Below, piece by piece: positions 46,740 to 59,599 of a stretch of 64,000 nucleotides of DNA. The stretch is from Blumeriella jaapii (Eukaryota; Ascomycota; Leotiomycetes; Helotiales; Drepanopezizaceae): assembly GCA_009599575.1 (NCBI GenBank), contig VWND01000009.1, positions 1,054,001 through 1,118,000 of the forward strand, written 5' to 3'. The position numbers and the translations under genes are program-made. Positions within the stretch are counted from its first letter, which is position 1. Every line of letters begins with the position of its first letter. The notes below the pieces were generated by a model. That model was not told the DNA's origin. It ran no database searches and saw only the letters and a program-made list of their open reading frames with translations.

Positions 46740-48130
46740 TATTATTTATACAGAAATTAAATGCTTTGCATTTTAAGCGAATATAAGATTTTTCGCAGTG
46801 AATTTTTCTGTTGTTATAAAACTCGCATTTAGAGCTATAAAATCTGTTTTAATAATTACTTTTATTATTTTAATAGCCGCGATTTTGGTTTCCGCGTTGG
46901 TTTTTTTTTTTTTTTTGATAATCGTTGTTATAATTAATGTTTCGCTGATTTTGATCGCTAACATAAGAAAGTTGCTATTAAGCAGCTATTATTTTTACGA
47001 TGGCTTAGCGAAGCTGATCGCTTCGCGCATTTTAAAAAGTAATTATTATAAAAGCTATTTTAATCGTTTTTATTATTCGAATTAACGTAAAAAAGTTTTT
47101 TTTGCTATTATATAAAATCTTCGATTTTATTTTAAAGTTTTTGAATTTTAATATCGGTAAATTTTAATACGAAAGTTTCGATATTTTTATTAAGCTTTTT
47201 TAAACCAATAAATTCTGCGGAACGATTAAATAATATAATAATTGATTGTTTTTTAGCGATTTCGGTAACTTTTAGTGGCTGGGCATATTTCTATACTAAA
47301 GCTTCCACGTCTTTTTTGTAAATAAGAAAAAGGGATTTTTTTTAGTTTATGGCTTCGATAATACGTTCGCTTTAATTTTATTTAAAAACGAATTCCACGA
47401 ATTTAAAATACTAATCGAAGGTTTCAGAGTTTTGTTTATTAATTTTAAAATACTTAATGGTTTTGTTACGAATATTAGTTGGAAAGCTAAGTAAAAACAA
47501 TTTTTTTGCTTAACTTCGCTTAAAACTTTTTTATTAACGAAAACGTCAGAAACTTTCGTATAAATACGATAATAGGTTTTAAGTTTTTTAGCTTAGCGAA
47601 TTATTATAATAAATTATTTAAAAAAAGCGATAATATCGCGAATTTGCTAGCGATCGTGGTTTCGGAATTCCGATTTTAAAACTTTAATTAGCTTACGCCA
47701 GTTTCGAGCTCTAATAGCTTTCTATTTATTTATCGATTTGATAATATTTTTGATAATTAGATTATAATAGCGAAAGAGTTTATCGAATATTTAATTTTAA
47801 AAATTCCGAAATTTTTATAAGTTTTTTTAAATTTCTCGATAAAATCGGTAACGTTGGCGCTATTAAATAAAAATGCATTAAAAAAGCTAAGAAAAAGCAT
47901 GCGGCCTCGCATAAAAAAACGAAAAGCGTCGTTGTTTATAATATTAATAAAAGTATTAATAGGGTTTAAATTAAATAAATAAGTGTTTTCTAAAATTGCA
48001 GATTAAGGGTTTTTAATATAAAAGGAATCGTTTTTAATAGAAGAGCTATTAAAAAAGTTCTTATGTTTTTTAAAAAAATTAAATAAAATAAGATTGCGTC
48101 TAAATATTTGAATAATATATTAAAAAACTT
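46740..48130 (-). pseudogene. B1 gag remnant
   Basis: Minus-strand translation gives a capsid-like pattern (FNAFLFNSANVTDFIEKFKK, then YKNFGIF and IKNIIKSIN) from about 48100. It is followed by a basic linker and a degraded Cys/His knuckle region near 46830-46740 (KCEFYNNRKIHCEKSYIRLK). Position upstream of protease fits gag. Confidence 0.7.
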
Positions 48131-48684
48131 GTTTTTTGGTAAATTAATTAGATGAATATAATATTATTATATAATCCACGGTTTCGATATTCCGTGGCTC
48201 AGACCAATGCACGTATAGCCATATTTTTACTATTTTTAATAAAAAGCCGCAAATTGTAATTGCCATAATTACAAAGCGCAAAATTAAAAGGTTGAGTTTT
48301 CGCCAAGCGTTTAATCAAAAAAGATTTAATTTAGAAAGGCCGAGCGCAGCGGTCGAAGCGTACGAACCGATATTCGATTTGTTATTTTTAAATAAAAAAG
48401 CGATTTTCGAATTTTGAATTTCGCACGGTTCAAAATTGCCTGACCGTAATTTCAAACGTTTCTGAAATGTATTATATTTTTAAAATTTAATAATTATGCG
48501 CAAAATAAAGGAAGCTATTAAGGATTTTTCATATAATGCAGCTGCGAATAATACCATATAAAAGGTCTTTTAAGCCGTAATGGCGAAATATCGAAATCGA
48601 TTTTAACTGCGAATTTAAAAAATGTATCGGCGAATATATAAAAACGAAACACCGAAGTTTTGAATTTCTGCGTAAGTTATTAAA
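48131..48684 (-). other. B1 leader between 5' LTR and gag
   Basis: Non-coding 5' leader of family B, also present before the B3 right LTR (about 61080-61623). Contains a better-preserved patch (CCACGGTTTCGATATTCCGTGG near 48178) that forms a short inverted repeat CCACGG/CCGTGG. Confidence 0.5.
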
Positions 48685-48951
48685 TATAAAAATAAATAGA
48701 AAAACCAAACTGATACGGCCATATATCGGTGGATAAAATAATCTAGGAAATCCCTAGAAAAAACTGAAAAAAGAAAAAGAAAAATAAATAAAAATATAAA
48801 TTGGACTGCGTGCCTATAATATTATTTAAAAAAATGCTTTGCTTTTATACCTGTTGAAAATAGTTAATGGCAGAGGGTTTCGGAAAGGTTTATGCTTCGA
48901 CCATAGCTAAAACTATTAATTTTTATTAATACAAAATATTACCGTTTTATA
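48685..48951 (-). repeat. LTR shared by B1 (5') and B2 (3')
   Basis: 267 bp, TATAAAA...TTTTATA. The leader of B1 lies on its left and the 3' internal end of another copy lies directly on its right, so two tandem copies share this LTR. Confidence 0.88.
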
Positions 48952-50592
48952 TTTTGTTTTAAATAATATACGTAATCGTTTTTAATTACAACCAAAAAAA
49001 TATATAATTTTAATAAATACAATTTAATTTATTTTATATAATTTAAAAACCAATTAATTAAAAACCGAATTTTTAGCTTTATAATTCTTCGGTTTTTTAA
49101 TCCGTTTTTGGCCTTTTTATTATTAGCTTTTACGAAAAAATAGCGTTTCGCTTATCGTTTGAATTATTTTGTTTATTTTGATTTTTTAAAAAATAGCTCG
49201 ATAAAATATTAATCGAAGTATCGTTTAAATTTACGAACGTTTTAATAGCTTTTTCGTCGATAATATTATTAAATATCGCCGTAACGAATGCTTTTTACGA
49301 CTTTTTTCCGTAAATAATAAATTCCAGCTTTTAAACGTAGTTTTACGCTTAATAAAAAGCGCTGAAAAGTTTTGTGTTAAAATCGTAGAAATAATCGATT
49401 AGTTCGTCGTAATTAAAACCGATTAACGTTTTTGCTTCGCGTAAAACTAATAAATCGGATTACGATTGTTTACCGACGAATACTTTTGAAAAAGCTCCGA
49501 GGCTTGTAAAAAAAATTATTTTACGAAATAATTCGGAAATAATCGTTTGCAATCGAAATTATCGAAAATATTATAATTGCTTTCGTCGCAAAACAAATAA
49601 TATTAAATTATTTATCGAAACGTCGTTTTCGAAATAATTTTTGTATTTTTGCGTCGTGTAATTATTCGAATAAATTAATATCGCGCCGTCGGTTTTTTAG
49701 ATTTTGAATTTAACGAAAATCTTTTGTTTAATCGAAAAGCTGACAGAAATTATTTTATTTTTTATTTCGTAATTTTCGGTTTCGTAATTCGATAAAATAA
49801 CTAAAGCTATTATTTTAAACGCGCTAAAATACGAAAAAGCTGGGCTTTTTTAAATGGTTTTAATTAACTTAGCGTCGTGATATAATTGCAAATAAGCTTC
49901 GATTATTTCCGAATTATATACGAATACAGGCAGAACGTAATAATCGAAAATGGCGTCGATAAAGTTTTCGATTTTTTTTTTTTTTTTTTAAATCGGCGAT
50001 ATCGAATTTTATAATTATAATACGGTCGGGATCAGCGAGATTTAAAACGATCAAAACGTTAAAATATGCTACGAAATAATAATTTCTAAGATTCCGAATA
50101 ATAAAAACAGCGAGATAAAGGCCGGGATGCATTTTAAAAGCTTGTTAAATAAAATTGTAAAATATATTAGCGAAAAAAGTTATAAGCGCTTTTTGGGTTT
50201 TAACTAGCCGGAAATAATATTTATATATAACTACTTTTTTTTTTATAAAATACAGCAGTAATTTGTTTTTTCCGTTATACGATTTTACGTAATTAACGAA
50301 TTCGCAGTTTAGTTTAAATAAATTTTAAAATATATTTTCGATCGAAAAGCCAGAAAAATCGGCTTTTAAAAATATTCGTTGCTTTTATTTTTTTTATTTT
50401 AGTCGAGTTTTATAATCGCGCTGAAAGCTTTAGATTTTGCTTTGAAATTTGCGTAGCCCAGGTAAATTTTAATATACGCTTTAATAATTTTCGCAGTTTT
50501 TCGTCGGAATATAAATTAATTATTAAAATCAATTTCGAATATATTATAATTCGAATTTTTAATAATAGCGAATCGATTAGCGAAGCCGATAA
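48952..50592 (-). mobile_element. family B copy B2, 3' internal part
   Basis: Same sequence as 30564-32190 of B1 and 50861-52505 of B3, i.e. the C-terminal half of the extra ORF. It includes the open stretch 50132-49914 with FALIxxADPDR-type residues and FDIADLK. It stops at CCGATAA where B3 is inserted and resumes at 61895. Confidence 0.88.
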
Positions 50593-50860
50593 TATAAAAG
50601 TAGGTAGGAAAACCAGACTGATACGGCCATATGTCGGTAGGTAAAATAATCTAGAAAATCTCTAGAAAAGACTGAAAAAAGAAAAAAAAAAAATGAATGA
50701 AAATATAAATTGGACTGCGTGCCTATAATACTATCTAAAAGAATGTTTTGCTTTTATATTTGTTAAAAATAATCAATGGCAGGGGGTCTCGGAGGGGTCT
50801 ATGCTTCGACCATAGTTAAAATTACCAATTCTTATTAATACAAAATATTACCGTTTTATA
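50593..50860 (-). repeat. left (3') LTR of B3
   Basis: 268 bp, starts TATAAAAGTAGG, ends CCGTTTTATA; direct repeat of 61624-61890. Confidence 0.9.
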
Positions 50861-50969
50861 TTTTGTTTCAAATAATATACGTAATCGTTTTTAACTACGA
50901 TCAAAAAAAAATATAATTTTAATAAATGCAATCTAGTTTATTTTATATAATTTAAAAACCAATTAATTA

Positions 50970-53900
50970 AAAACCGAACTTTTTAATTTTATACTTTTTC
51001 GGTTTTTTAACCCGTTTTTGGCCTTTTTGCTATTAGCTTCTGCGGAGAAATAGCGTTTCGCTTATCGTTTAAATTATTTTATTTATTTTGTTTTTTTAAA
51101 AAATAATTCGATAAAATATCAGTCGAAGTATTATTTAAATTTACGAACGTTTTAATAGCTTTTTCGTCGATAATATTATTAAATATCGCCGCAACGAATG
51201 CTTTTTACGATTTTTCTGCGTAAATAATAAATTCCAGCTTTTAAACGTGATTCTACGCTTTGCAAAAAGCGCTGAAAAGTTTTGTATTAAAATCGTAAAA
51301 ATAATCGATTAATTCGTTATAATTAAAACCGATTAACGCTTTTATTTCGCGTAAAACTAATAGATCGGATTACGGTTGTTTGCCGACGAATGCTTTTAAA
51401 AAGGCTTCGAAGCTTATAAAAAAAACTATTTTACGAAATGGTTCGGAAATAATCGTTTGCAATCGAAATTATCGAAAATGCTATAATTGCTTTCGCCGCA
51501 ATATAAACAATATCAGATTGTTTATCGGATTGTCGTTTTCGAAATAATTTTTGTATTTTTACGCCGTATAATTATTCGAATAAATTAATATCGCGCCGTC
51601 GATTTTTTAAGTTCTGAATTTAACGAAAATCTTTTGCTTAATCGAAAAGCTGATAAAAATTATTTTATTTTTTATTTCGTAGCTTTCGGTTTCGTAATCC
51701 GATAAAATAGCCGAGGCTATTATTTTTAAACGCGCGCTGAAATACGAAAAAGCTGGGCTTTTTTAAATAATTTTAATTAATTTGGCGTCGTGGTATAATT
51801 ACAAATAAACTTCGATTATTTCCGAGTTATATACGAATGCAAATAGAACGTGGTAATCGAAAATGGCGTCGATAAAATTTTCGATTTTCTTTTTTTTTTT
51901 TTAAAAATCGGCGATATCGAATTTTATAACCGTAATACGGTCGGAATCAGCGAAACCTAAAGCAATCGAAACGTTAAATATACTACGAAGCGGCAGTTTC
52001 CAAGATTCCGAGTAATTAAAGCAGCGAAATAAAAGCCGAAGTGCATTTTAAAAGCTTATTAAATAAAGCTATAAAGCATATTAGCGAAAAAAGCTATAAG
52101 CGCTTTTTAGGTTTTAATTAGTCGGAAATAATGCTTATATATAGCTACCTTTTTTTTTATAAAATGCAATAATAATTTGTTTTTTTCGTTATAAAACTTT
52201 ACGTAATTAACGAATTCGCAGTTTAATTCGGATAGATTTTAAAAAATACTTTCGGTCGAAAGGCCAAAAAAATCGGCTTTTAGAAATATTCGTTGCTTTT
52301 ATTTTTTTACGTTTTAATCGAGTTTTATAATCGCGCTAAAAGCTTTAAAATTTGCTTTAAAATTTGCGTAGCCTAAATAAGCTTTAGCATATGCTTAAAT
52401 AATTTTCGCAGTTTTTCGTCGGAATATAAATTAATTATTAAAATTAATTTCGAATACGTCGTAATTCGAATTTCTAATAATAGCAAATCGATTAGTAAAA
52501 CCGATAACATCGATTTTTTTTATAATTAAATCGCAATACGCCGCGTAATAACATACGTGAAAATAGCAAAACTTGCTGTTTTTTTTAGCGTTAATATTAT
52601 TCGTAAAAACAAAATTAAAAAATCGGAGTTTTTCAACAAAGGAAAATTCGAATAAAAACGGATCACCGTTTTCAAAAATCTTTTTTATTTATTTCGGCGT
52701 ATTATATTTATAATTTTCTGAAAAAAGCTTAGTTTAGTTTTCGTTCGAAACAAAAAAAAAAAAGTTAACGAATTTATTTGGTTTTTATATAAAAGTATCG
52801 AAATAAAATTTTTAAATCGTTTCGTCGTCGAAAACGAAAGTTTTAAGCAAAATAATTTAATTTTATATTTTTTATATAATTTTTTTCGCGATAATTTCGA
52901 TATTTTTTTTTAAGCTTTTTCGGTCGAATCGTGTAATAATCGAAATTTTAAATGCTTTTATTAAAATCTAAAATATTAGCGGCGATAATACGACGTTTTT
53001 GAACGCAGCAGGCGTTTTTGGTGTTTGCGTATTTAGTTTCGAAAAATTAAATTTAAAATCGTTTAAGTTTTTTTTTTTCGGAATACCGGCGTTTTTTAAA
53101 TTTGATTTCGTAAAATCGTCGCGTTTTTTATTAATTAATTTAAAAGCTGTAGCTCGGCGTCGATTTCCGGCTGTTTTTATTCGCGGTGCTTTTTCTGCTG
53201 GCGACGCGAATGGTTTTTTTTTCCGAACAAAAAAGATTTCGGAAATATCGGCGCGCTTTTTTATGTTTTTTGTTTTTACTTTTTTCGGAATCGTTTTTAT
53301 AAATATAATAAATTTCCGGTATTCGAATAAACGGTTATTTGCTATTACGCTTTTAATTTCGTTTTCGGATTCGTTTTCGATAATTAAAAATAAAAATCGC
53401 CGAATAATTTTAGCTGCTTTAAAAATATTGATTATTACCGCGTATATTTTTTCGAATTAAACAAAAATAATATTAGCTTTTTCGTTTTTTTCGTCGTCGT
53501 AAATTTAAAATATCGAAATAGCGTCGTTTTTTTTTTTCGGTATAAAAATGCCGCATTTAGCGACGTTTAATTTTTTGTTTTGAAAAAAAGTCAGATTTAA
53601 AGTTTCGCAGCCGATTAAAACTTTTTTTAATAATTATATAACGTCGTCGATCAGTTTGCAAACGGCTATAAAAAAGCTTGTAAACCTGCGGGCTTTTAAA
53701 TTGTTAGCTTTTAGAATTTGCGTTTTAAAAATATAAACGTTTAATACCCAAATATTTTTTTTCGTAAAAGTAATAGTTTCGAAAAAGCGAGCGAAATGCC
53801 GAAATAAAATAATACCGATGATTTTGCTAAAAACATATTTTTAAATATTTTTTTTTCGTTGATTTAGCAAAAAGCGCAATATTCGGTTTATTATTTTTTT

Positions 53901-54120
53901 TTTATTATTTCGAATTTTTTTTACTTCGGCGAAAGCTTTTAAAACGTTATCGTAGTTCAGCAGGAATTTATCGTAATTAAAGCTTTTGCGAACGAATTCA
54001 GTTTTAACGAAGCTTTCGTAATTAAATAAAAATTCGTTAACGTTTTCAATTATTATATTTAATTATTTTATAAATATTTTTACGAAAGCTATTTGTTAAT
54101 TTAAAATAGCGGCGTTATAT
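50970..54120 (-). pseudogene. B3 extra ORF downstream of pol, unknown protein
   Basis: Uninterrupted version of the unknown family-B ORF. On the minus strand, from the right: ENVNEFLFNYESFVKTEFVR, YDKFLLNYDNVLKAFAEVKK, LIGCETLNLTFF, KLNVAKCGIFIPKK, IENESENEIKSVIANNRLFE, KNAGIPKKKNLNDFKFNFSK, PKTPAAFKNVVLSPLIF and FDRKSLKKNIEIIAKKII. Breaks are frameshifts in homopolymers and Gln-to-stop changes. The plus strand also shows an open frame at 52999-53460, but it is Phe-rich and is the antisense of this protein. Confidence 0.6.
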
Positions 54121-54739
54121 ATTTGCTTAAATTCGAAAAAATTGCGTATAATAATTCCGTTCCAAAATAAATTAAAAATAAGTTTGCTAGGTTTAGCAAC
54201 GCTTTGCTTAAAAAACGATATAATATCGATAAATTTATTAATTAAAAAAATGTATTATATTTGTTAAAAAGTAATTAAAAAAAATACGGAAATTATAAAG
54301 TATTTATATTCAAAAGTTACGGAAATCCGCATGCTGTTTTTCTAATAAATTATAACTGTTTAAATAAGCATCCGTTTAAAACAACGAAAAAAATAAACAG
54401 TACAGAAAATAGCAAATAATAAAATGCATAAAAAATAGTTTTTGTAAAATATGCGAGCGATATAAATATATCAGATATGCGGCTTAAACATATACAAAGC
54501 TTTTGTTTTAATAAATAAAAATACAATTAAATAAAAAAAAGTATAATAAGTGTTTTAAATAATATAAAAAAAAGTTTTAAAAATAAGCAATATATATAAA
54601 ACAAAACGATTAGATTGTATATAAGCAAAGCAAAATAAAAATAATAAAACAATATATAATAAAAAGAAAAAATAATAAACAATAAAAACAATAAAATAAT
54701 TAGTAAACAATCTTATATGCATTTTTTTTTTTCGGTTAT

Positions 54740-56400
54740 AAATAGAATTACGATTTAAACTATGCTTTTAGCAGCGGGATTATCGTTCGGTTGTTTTCAA
54801 ACTTTTCCAAAAGGTTTTTCTTTTTCAGAAGTATAATCGTTTTAATCGGAATCGTCGTCGGAATAGCTAAAATCGGAGTCGCTTTTTAATTCAGAATCCA
54901 AAAAATAAATTTGCTGATTTTTTTTATAAAATCGCTTTAACCGGTTGGCGGCGAACGTAGTTTTATTTTATCGAATTCCGTAAGCTTATAATAGCTTTTA
55001 TTTAATTCGGCCTCGTATATTTCGTAAAATCCGAGCCATTTATAATTAAATTTAATATCGGCCGATTTATTAATAGCGCGTTGAACGTCGTAAATTAAAA
55101 CCAAATTTTTTTTTTTAATTAGCGTTTTTTTTAAAACTTTAATTTTATTTCAGACTTTTTTAACTGTTTTTTTATACTTTTTTTTTTTTAAAATTATTTT
55201 TTTTATATTTATATCGCGGTAATTTAATTATTTAAATTTTATTACTAATAAATTTGCTTTCGTTTTTATTTTAATCACGTTATAAAGCCTTTACACAAGC
55301 CATTTTATTTCCAAAAGCAATCGAACGTTTTTGCCGTATTAAATAAAAAATAAAATTATTTTAATAAAAGCGTATATGCATATACGTATAACAAAAAGCA
55401 TTCTCGAGAATTTCCGCGACCAACGCTTATAATTCTTTCGAATGGCTTTTGAAAAGCCGTCGAAAATATTTTTATAATTTCGTTTAACGAATCCGTTGCT
55501 TTTCGAATTATAAACTGAAATTTAAATGCGCTGAATGCCGTATTTTTTTATAAAAGTTTTAATAACGTTTTTATTCTCGGGTTTATTATCGATATTTAAT
55601 TTGCTAAATAAATCGTATCGATATATAACGTTTTTTTAAAAAAAAATCGCTATAGCTTCGAAAGTGGCGTTTCGGAAAAGTCGTTTTTCAGGCTATTCAA
55701 ATAAATCGTTAATAGCGAATATAAAGCATATATAACCGCGATCGGTGGTTAATACGCGTATAATATCGAAGTTAATTTTTTTTAAAATTTAAAAAACCAC
55801 GTCGAATATAATAAGTTTTTTTTTCGGCCAAGCTTTCGTTTTTAGCAAAAAATGCAATTTTTAACGAAAGCTTTGCAATTCTCGAAGCATTTTTTCTATT
55901 AGAAATCGTTTTTGATTCGGTAATAAATAGCTTCAGCTTTTTTATAAAATATTTCTTCGTAGGCTTTTTTCATAATTTAAAACTTATCAGCTTTATTATT
56001 TATTACTAAACGTTTTTAATATATATTATTTTTTATTTTATATAATTTCTTATCGGCTAAAATATAATCGAAAGCTTGGTTTTTAAATAATTTAAATTAA
56101 TAATTTAATACGCTAAATAATTTAAATAAAATAATTAAATAATTTACGATTAAATAAAAATCTTTAGTTTCGTAATTATCGATCAAAAGTTTATTTTCGT
56201 TATTAATCGGCTTATTCCGATCGTTTTCGATCAAATTTATTCGCGATGCCAACCGAAATAATAACGCGAATGCTTTTTCGGCCCGAAAATTAATGTTTTT
56301 TATTCGCGATGCTATTCGAAATAATAACGCGAATAATTTTGATTTTGTAAAACTCAAAGCGCAGATAACGAAGCAGCTGATTTCGTTAGCAATTTATTCG
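54740..56400 (-). pseudogene. B3 integrase remnant
   Basis: Same order of pieces as in B1 (core around 55900-55400, C-terminal domain around 55300-54950, acidic tail near 54850). Upstream, 56357-56097 encodes two 21-residue repeats (FALLFRIASRI and FALLFRLASRI) in the linker after RNase H. Confidence 0.75.
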
Positions 56401-56479
56401 TTAATATTTTATTCGCTTTGTTTAGCGAAATCAAACGGATAAAAACGTTTTCGTTTGGAAAGGCCGTTTGCCGTTATAT

Positions 56480-58260
56480 TAATTATTTTTTTAATATGCC
56501 TGATTTCGAAATCCATAAATCGTATTTAAATTATTTAATTAATAACGAGCGCTTTTAATAAATCACTGGCTTTTTTATTTAATTAATCGACAAAAACTTT
56601 TACGTTTGTTTTCAAAATAAAATATACGTCGTATAATTCGCTTTTTATTTTTTTTATTGTTTTAAAAGCTTCGACATTTTCGTTTAATAATATCGTAGCG
56701 TGCTTTCGCGAAAAATTATAAACCGCTTTCGAATCGTAAAAAATGCCGTTTTTTGTTTTTATCGATTTATTATAATACAGCTTTCCAACCGAAAATACTG
56801 GCGTCGATAATCAAAATGATTTTTTTTACGTTAAAATTGTAATCGATCCGCACAAATAATAAAACCGATAAAAAATCGTTTTTAAGAATTTTTATAGCTT
56901 TGTTTTGCTTTTCTTTTTAAACGAAATCGACTTCTTTTTTTATTATAACGTAAATAAGTATAACTTTCTAAGAAAAATTTTTGATTTAATTGCGGTAATA
57001 AATCACAACGCCAATAAAAGCTTTGGCTTCGGTAATATTTTTATATTTTTCTTATTCGCAAATCTTTTTAATTTTCTTTCGTTAAAAATAGCGGCCAGCG
57101 CTGTTAGTTATATAGCCAACGATATTTATTTCGGACATGCAAAATTTTAATCGAAAGTTAATAATAGCCTTAGCTTTTTCGAAGCAGACCATGATTTTAT
57201 CGATATTTTAAATATATTTTATTATATAGCGTCGAATTTCAAAAAGAATTTCCTTATTATTATAATATAATCTAAAGCTTTTTATTTCGACGTCGTTAAC
57301 GTAAAACAAAGCAATATCGAAAATGCAAATCATAAGAATTTTGTATACGATTTTTACGAATTGTGCGATTAAATTAATAGCTTTTATAAGTATTTTGATT
57401 ATACGCAGCAAACCGATTAGAATTTGAATTATTATTATATTTCGAAATCGTAGGTTAAGCATTAAATAGTCGTAGCCTAAAAACAAATCGAAAAAAAAGC
57501 GATCGTTAGTTTTGCGAATTCGTTTAAAAATTAATCGACGTTAGGTGGCATATTAGCGTTTTATATCGTTATTCTGTTTATTTCGATAACTGCGATAATA
57601 AGTTTATAAATGCTTTTTTTTTTTTTCGCAACGATAAACCATTTGTTTTTGTATAGGCCGTAGCAGAATTCGAAAATTCTTTGCTTAATTCGTTTTTTCA
57701 GCATTTCGATTATTTTATTTTAAAAGGCTTTAAAAATTAAAAAAGTCTTTTTTTGTTAAGCTTTGTAAAGCACGGTTTTAATATCGATATAAAACGTAAC
57801 GTTAAAGCTAAATTGGCTTATTTCGGTAAAATCGAAAGCTATAGCCTTTTTTCGGTTGCGTAGAACTTCGTACAAAATCTTTTTCTTTTTTAGCAGAAAT
57901 TAGATTTCGATTGCTAAATTATCAAATCGTTTTTTTGTAAATCGGCTGCCAAATAATAAGCTGGAAAATCGGCCGGTAATAAATTCTTCGAGCTCGCTAA
58001 TAATTAATTAAAATAGTTTTATTACTTCGTTTTTTTCGAATTAATCGTTTATTTTTCCGGGAATATTTTTATCGGATTCGCTAAAGTTTACGAATCGTAT
58101 TTTATTAGTTTTACGCTTATAAAAAGTGCTAATATTAATACAAAAAAATAAAATATATAAGTCGGATTTGTTTAATACGAAAACGAAATCTTCGAAACTT
58201 TTATTTTCGAATTAATAGCTAAAAATATTAATATTAGCCAATTTTATTCGCGATATTATT
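56480..58260 (-). pseudogene. B3 reverse transcriptase and RNase H remnant
   Basis: Open stretch 57486-57208 has MFLGYDYLMLNLRFRN, FDIALFYVNDVEIKSFRLYY and NNKEILFEIRRYIIKYI. This is the Ty3/Gypsy sub-group with a YVDDV-x-IKG-x(4)-YNN signature; here YVND, so inactivated. Downstream, about 56830-56640, KIILIIDASIFGWKAV carries the first RNase H catalytic Asp. Confidence 0.85.
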
Positions 58261-58489
58261 TCGATTAGCGACGTAAATGCTTTTGACTAAGTATTTTCTA
58301 AATTTTGTTATAGCTTAGCGTTTATTTTAAAATCAGAGCCGGCTATTCGTTTTCCGATAAAACGTCGACTAAAAAAACTTTATCGCCGGCGACGGTGATT
58401 TGGCCTTGGAAAAACCGGTTTTAGTTTCAGAAAAAGGCTTTTATCTGGCCGTTTTCGATGTATTTAAAACTGACAAAATTTTCCAGGAT

Positions 58490-59032
58490 TTAAAGCATTT
58501 TAAAAATAATAAAATAAAAGCATTTTTTTATTATTAAAAAGTTTTTATAAATAATAATACTTTTAACGTCGATTTTTATATTTCGTATAATTTTATTAAA
58601 TTTAATAATATCTTTATTAACGATCGTATAAATTATTCGTTTATTAATAATAATCGAAACGCTATTAGTTTCGGCCGTTTCCTGATTTATACAATTAATT
58701 TCGGCTTTATTATCGAATAAAACAAGGGCGGTCGTATTTTTCTTAAGTATTATTTTTATTTTTAGCGCTTTTATAATCGTATAAAAGCAGTTTCGTCGTT
58801 TTAATTTTTGGGTTTTTATAGCGAAAGCCAAAAAACTAACTTTTTCCGAAGATTTCTTTTTATCGGCTAAATTAACTGCGATATTATAAATTTTTTCCTG
58901 GTTTTTTTCCAATTTAAAATCGTTTTCTTTTCGAATAATTTCAACTTTTTCGTTTTTTTTTAATATAAAAATTTGTTTGTTAATAACTTTGTCGAATCTT
59001 TTTTTTATACTAAATAAATCGCTAAATTTCAA
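58490..59032 (-). pseudogene. B3 aspartic protease remnant
   Basis: Longest open minus-strand stretch in the block (180 codons). Contains TTALVLFDNKAEINCINQET with DSGA altered to DNKA, and the flap-like IYTIVNKDIIKFNKIIRNI. The N-terminal ~60 residues are Lys/Glu-rich. Confidence 0.85.
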
Positions 59033-59599
59033 TTTAATCTTTTGTTTTATGATTTTTTTAATAGCTTCGTCGACGGCTTCGAAGCTAATGTATTTATCGA
59101 TTTATTTTTCGCTTCGTATTAATAATAAACGCTTAAAAGCTGGTATTTTCTAAATAATTTAAACCGGAATATCGGTATCGATATTTTTTATATCGTCGTT
59201 AATTTTTTCCATTATAAGTATTTTTCTGATGGTTTTATCGATTTTTTTTCGAATTCTAAAATCTTTTTTTTTTTCGATCCTAACGTTTTTTTTTATATCA
59301 GTTGGTTTAGCGAATAAAACAGAAGCATTTTGCTTTTTTATAATTCGCTGATTTAATTATACAGCTATAATATCTGCAAATGCGATATTTATATTAGCAA
59401 TATATATATTTGTTTTTCATTTATATATTTAAACTTTACTTACATTTGGGGTAAAGGTTTTTTTTTTAATTAATACATCTTTTGGAATATTTTTTTTTTT
59501 ACTAATAAAAATCGTTTTTACATTTTTTTTATTTTCCAAACAATCGTTCTATTTCGTATCTTTCACTTTTAAGCGAATAATGTTTAACCAGCTTTGATT

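Larger units (their letters stand above)
30299..48951 (-). mobile_element. family B Ty3/Gypsy copy B1 (interrupted by element C)
   Basis: LTRs at 30299-30563 and 48685-48951. Removing element C and its duplicated target leaves about 11.3 kb, equal to the uninterrupted copy B3. Coding sense is the minus strand: gag, protease, reverse transcriptase, RNase H, integrase, then an extra ORF next to the left LTR. Heavily RIP-mutated throughout. No outer TSD is visible because the right LTR is shared with the next copy B2. Confidence 0.88.

Noticed and set aside
52999..53460. Plus-strand open frame of 153 codons (and its relative at 62449-62847)
   Set aside because: Very Phe/Ile-rich, no domain, and antisense to the better, hydrophilic minus-strand ORF of family B; RIP leaves the antisense strand open by base bias.
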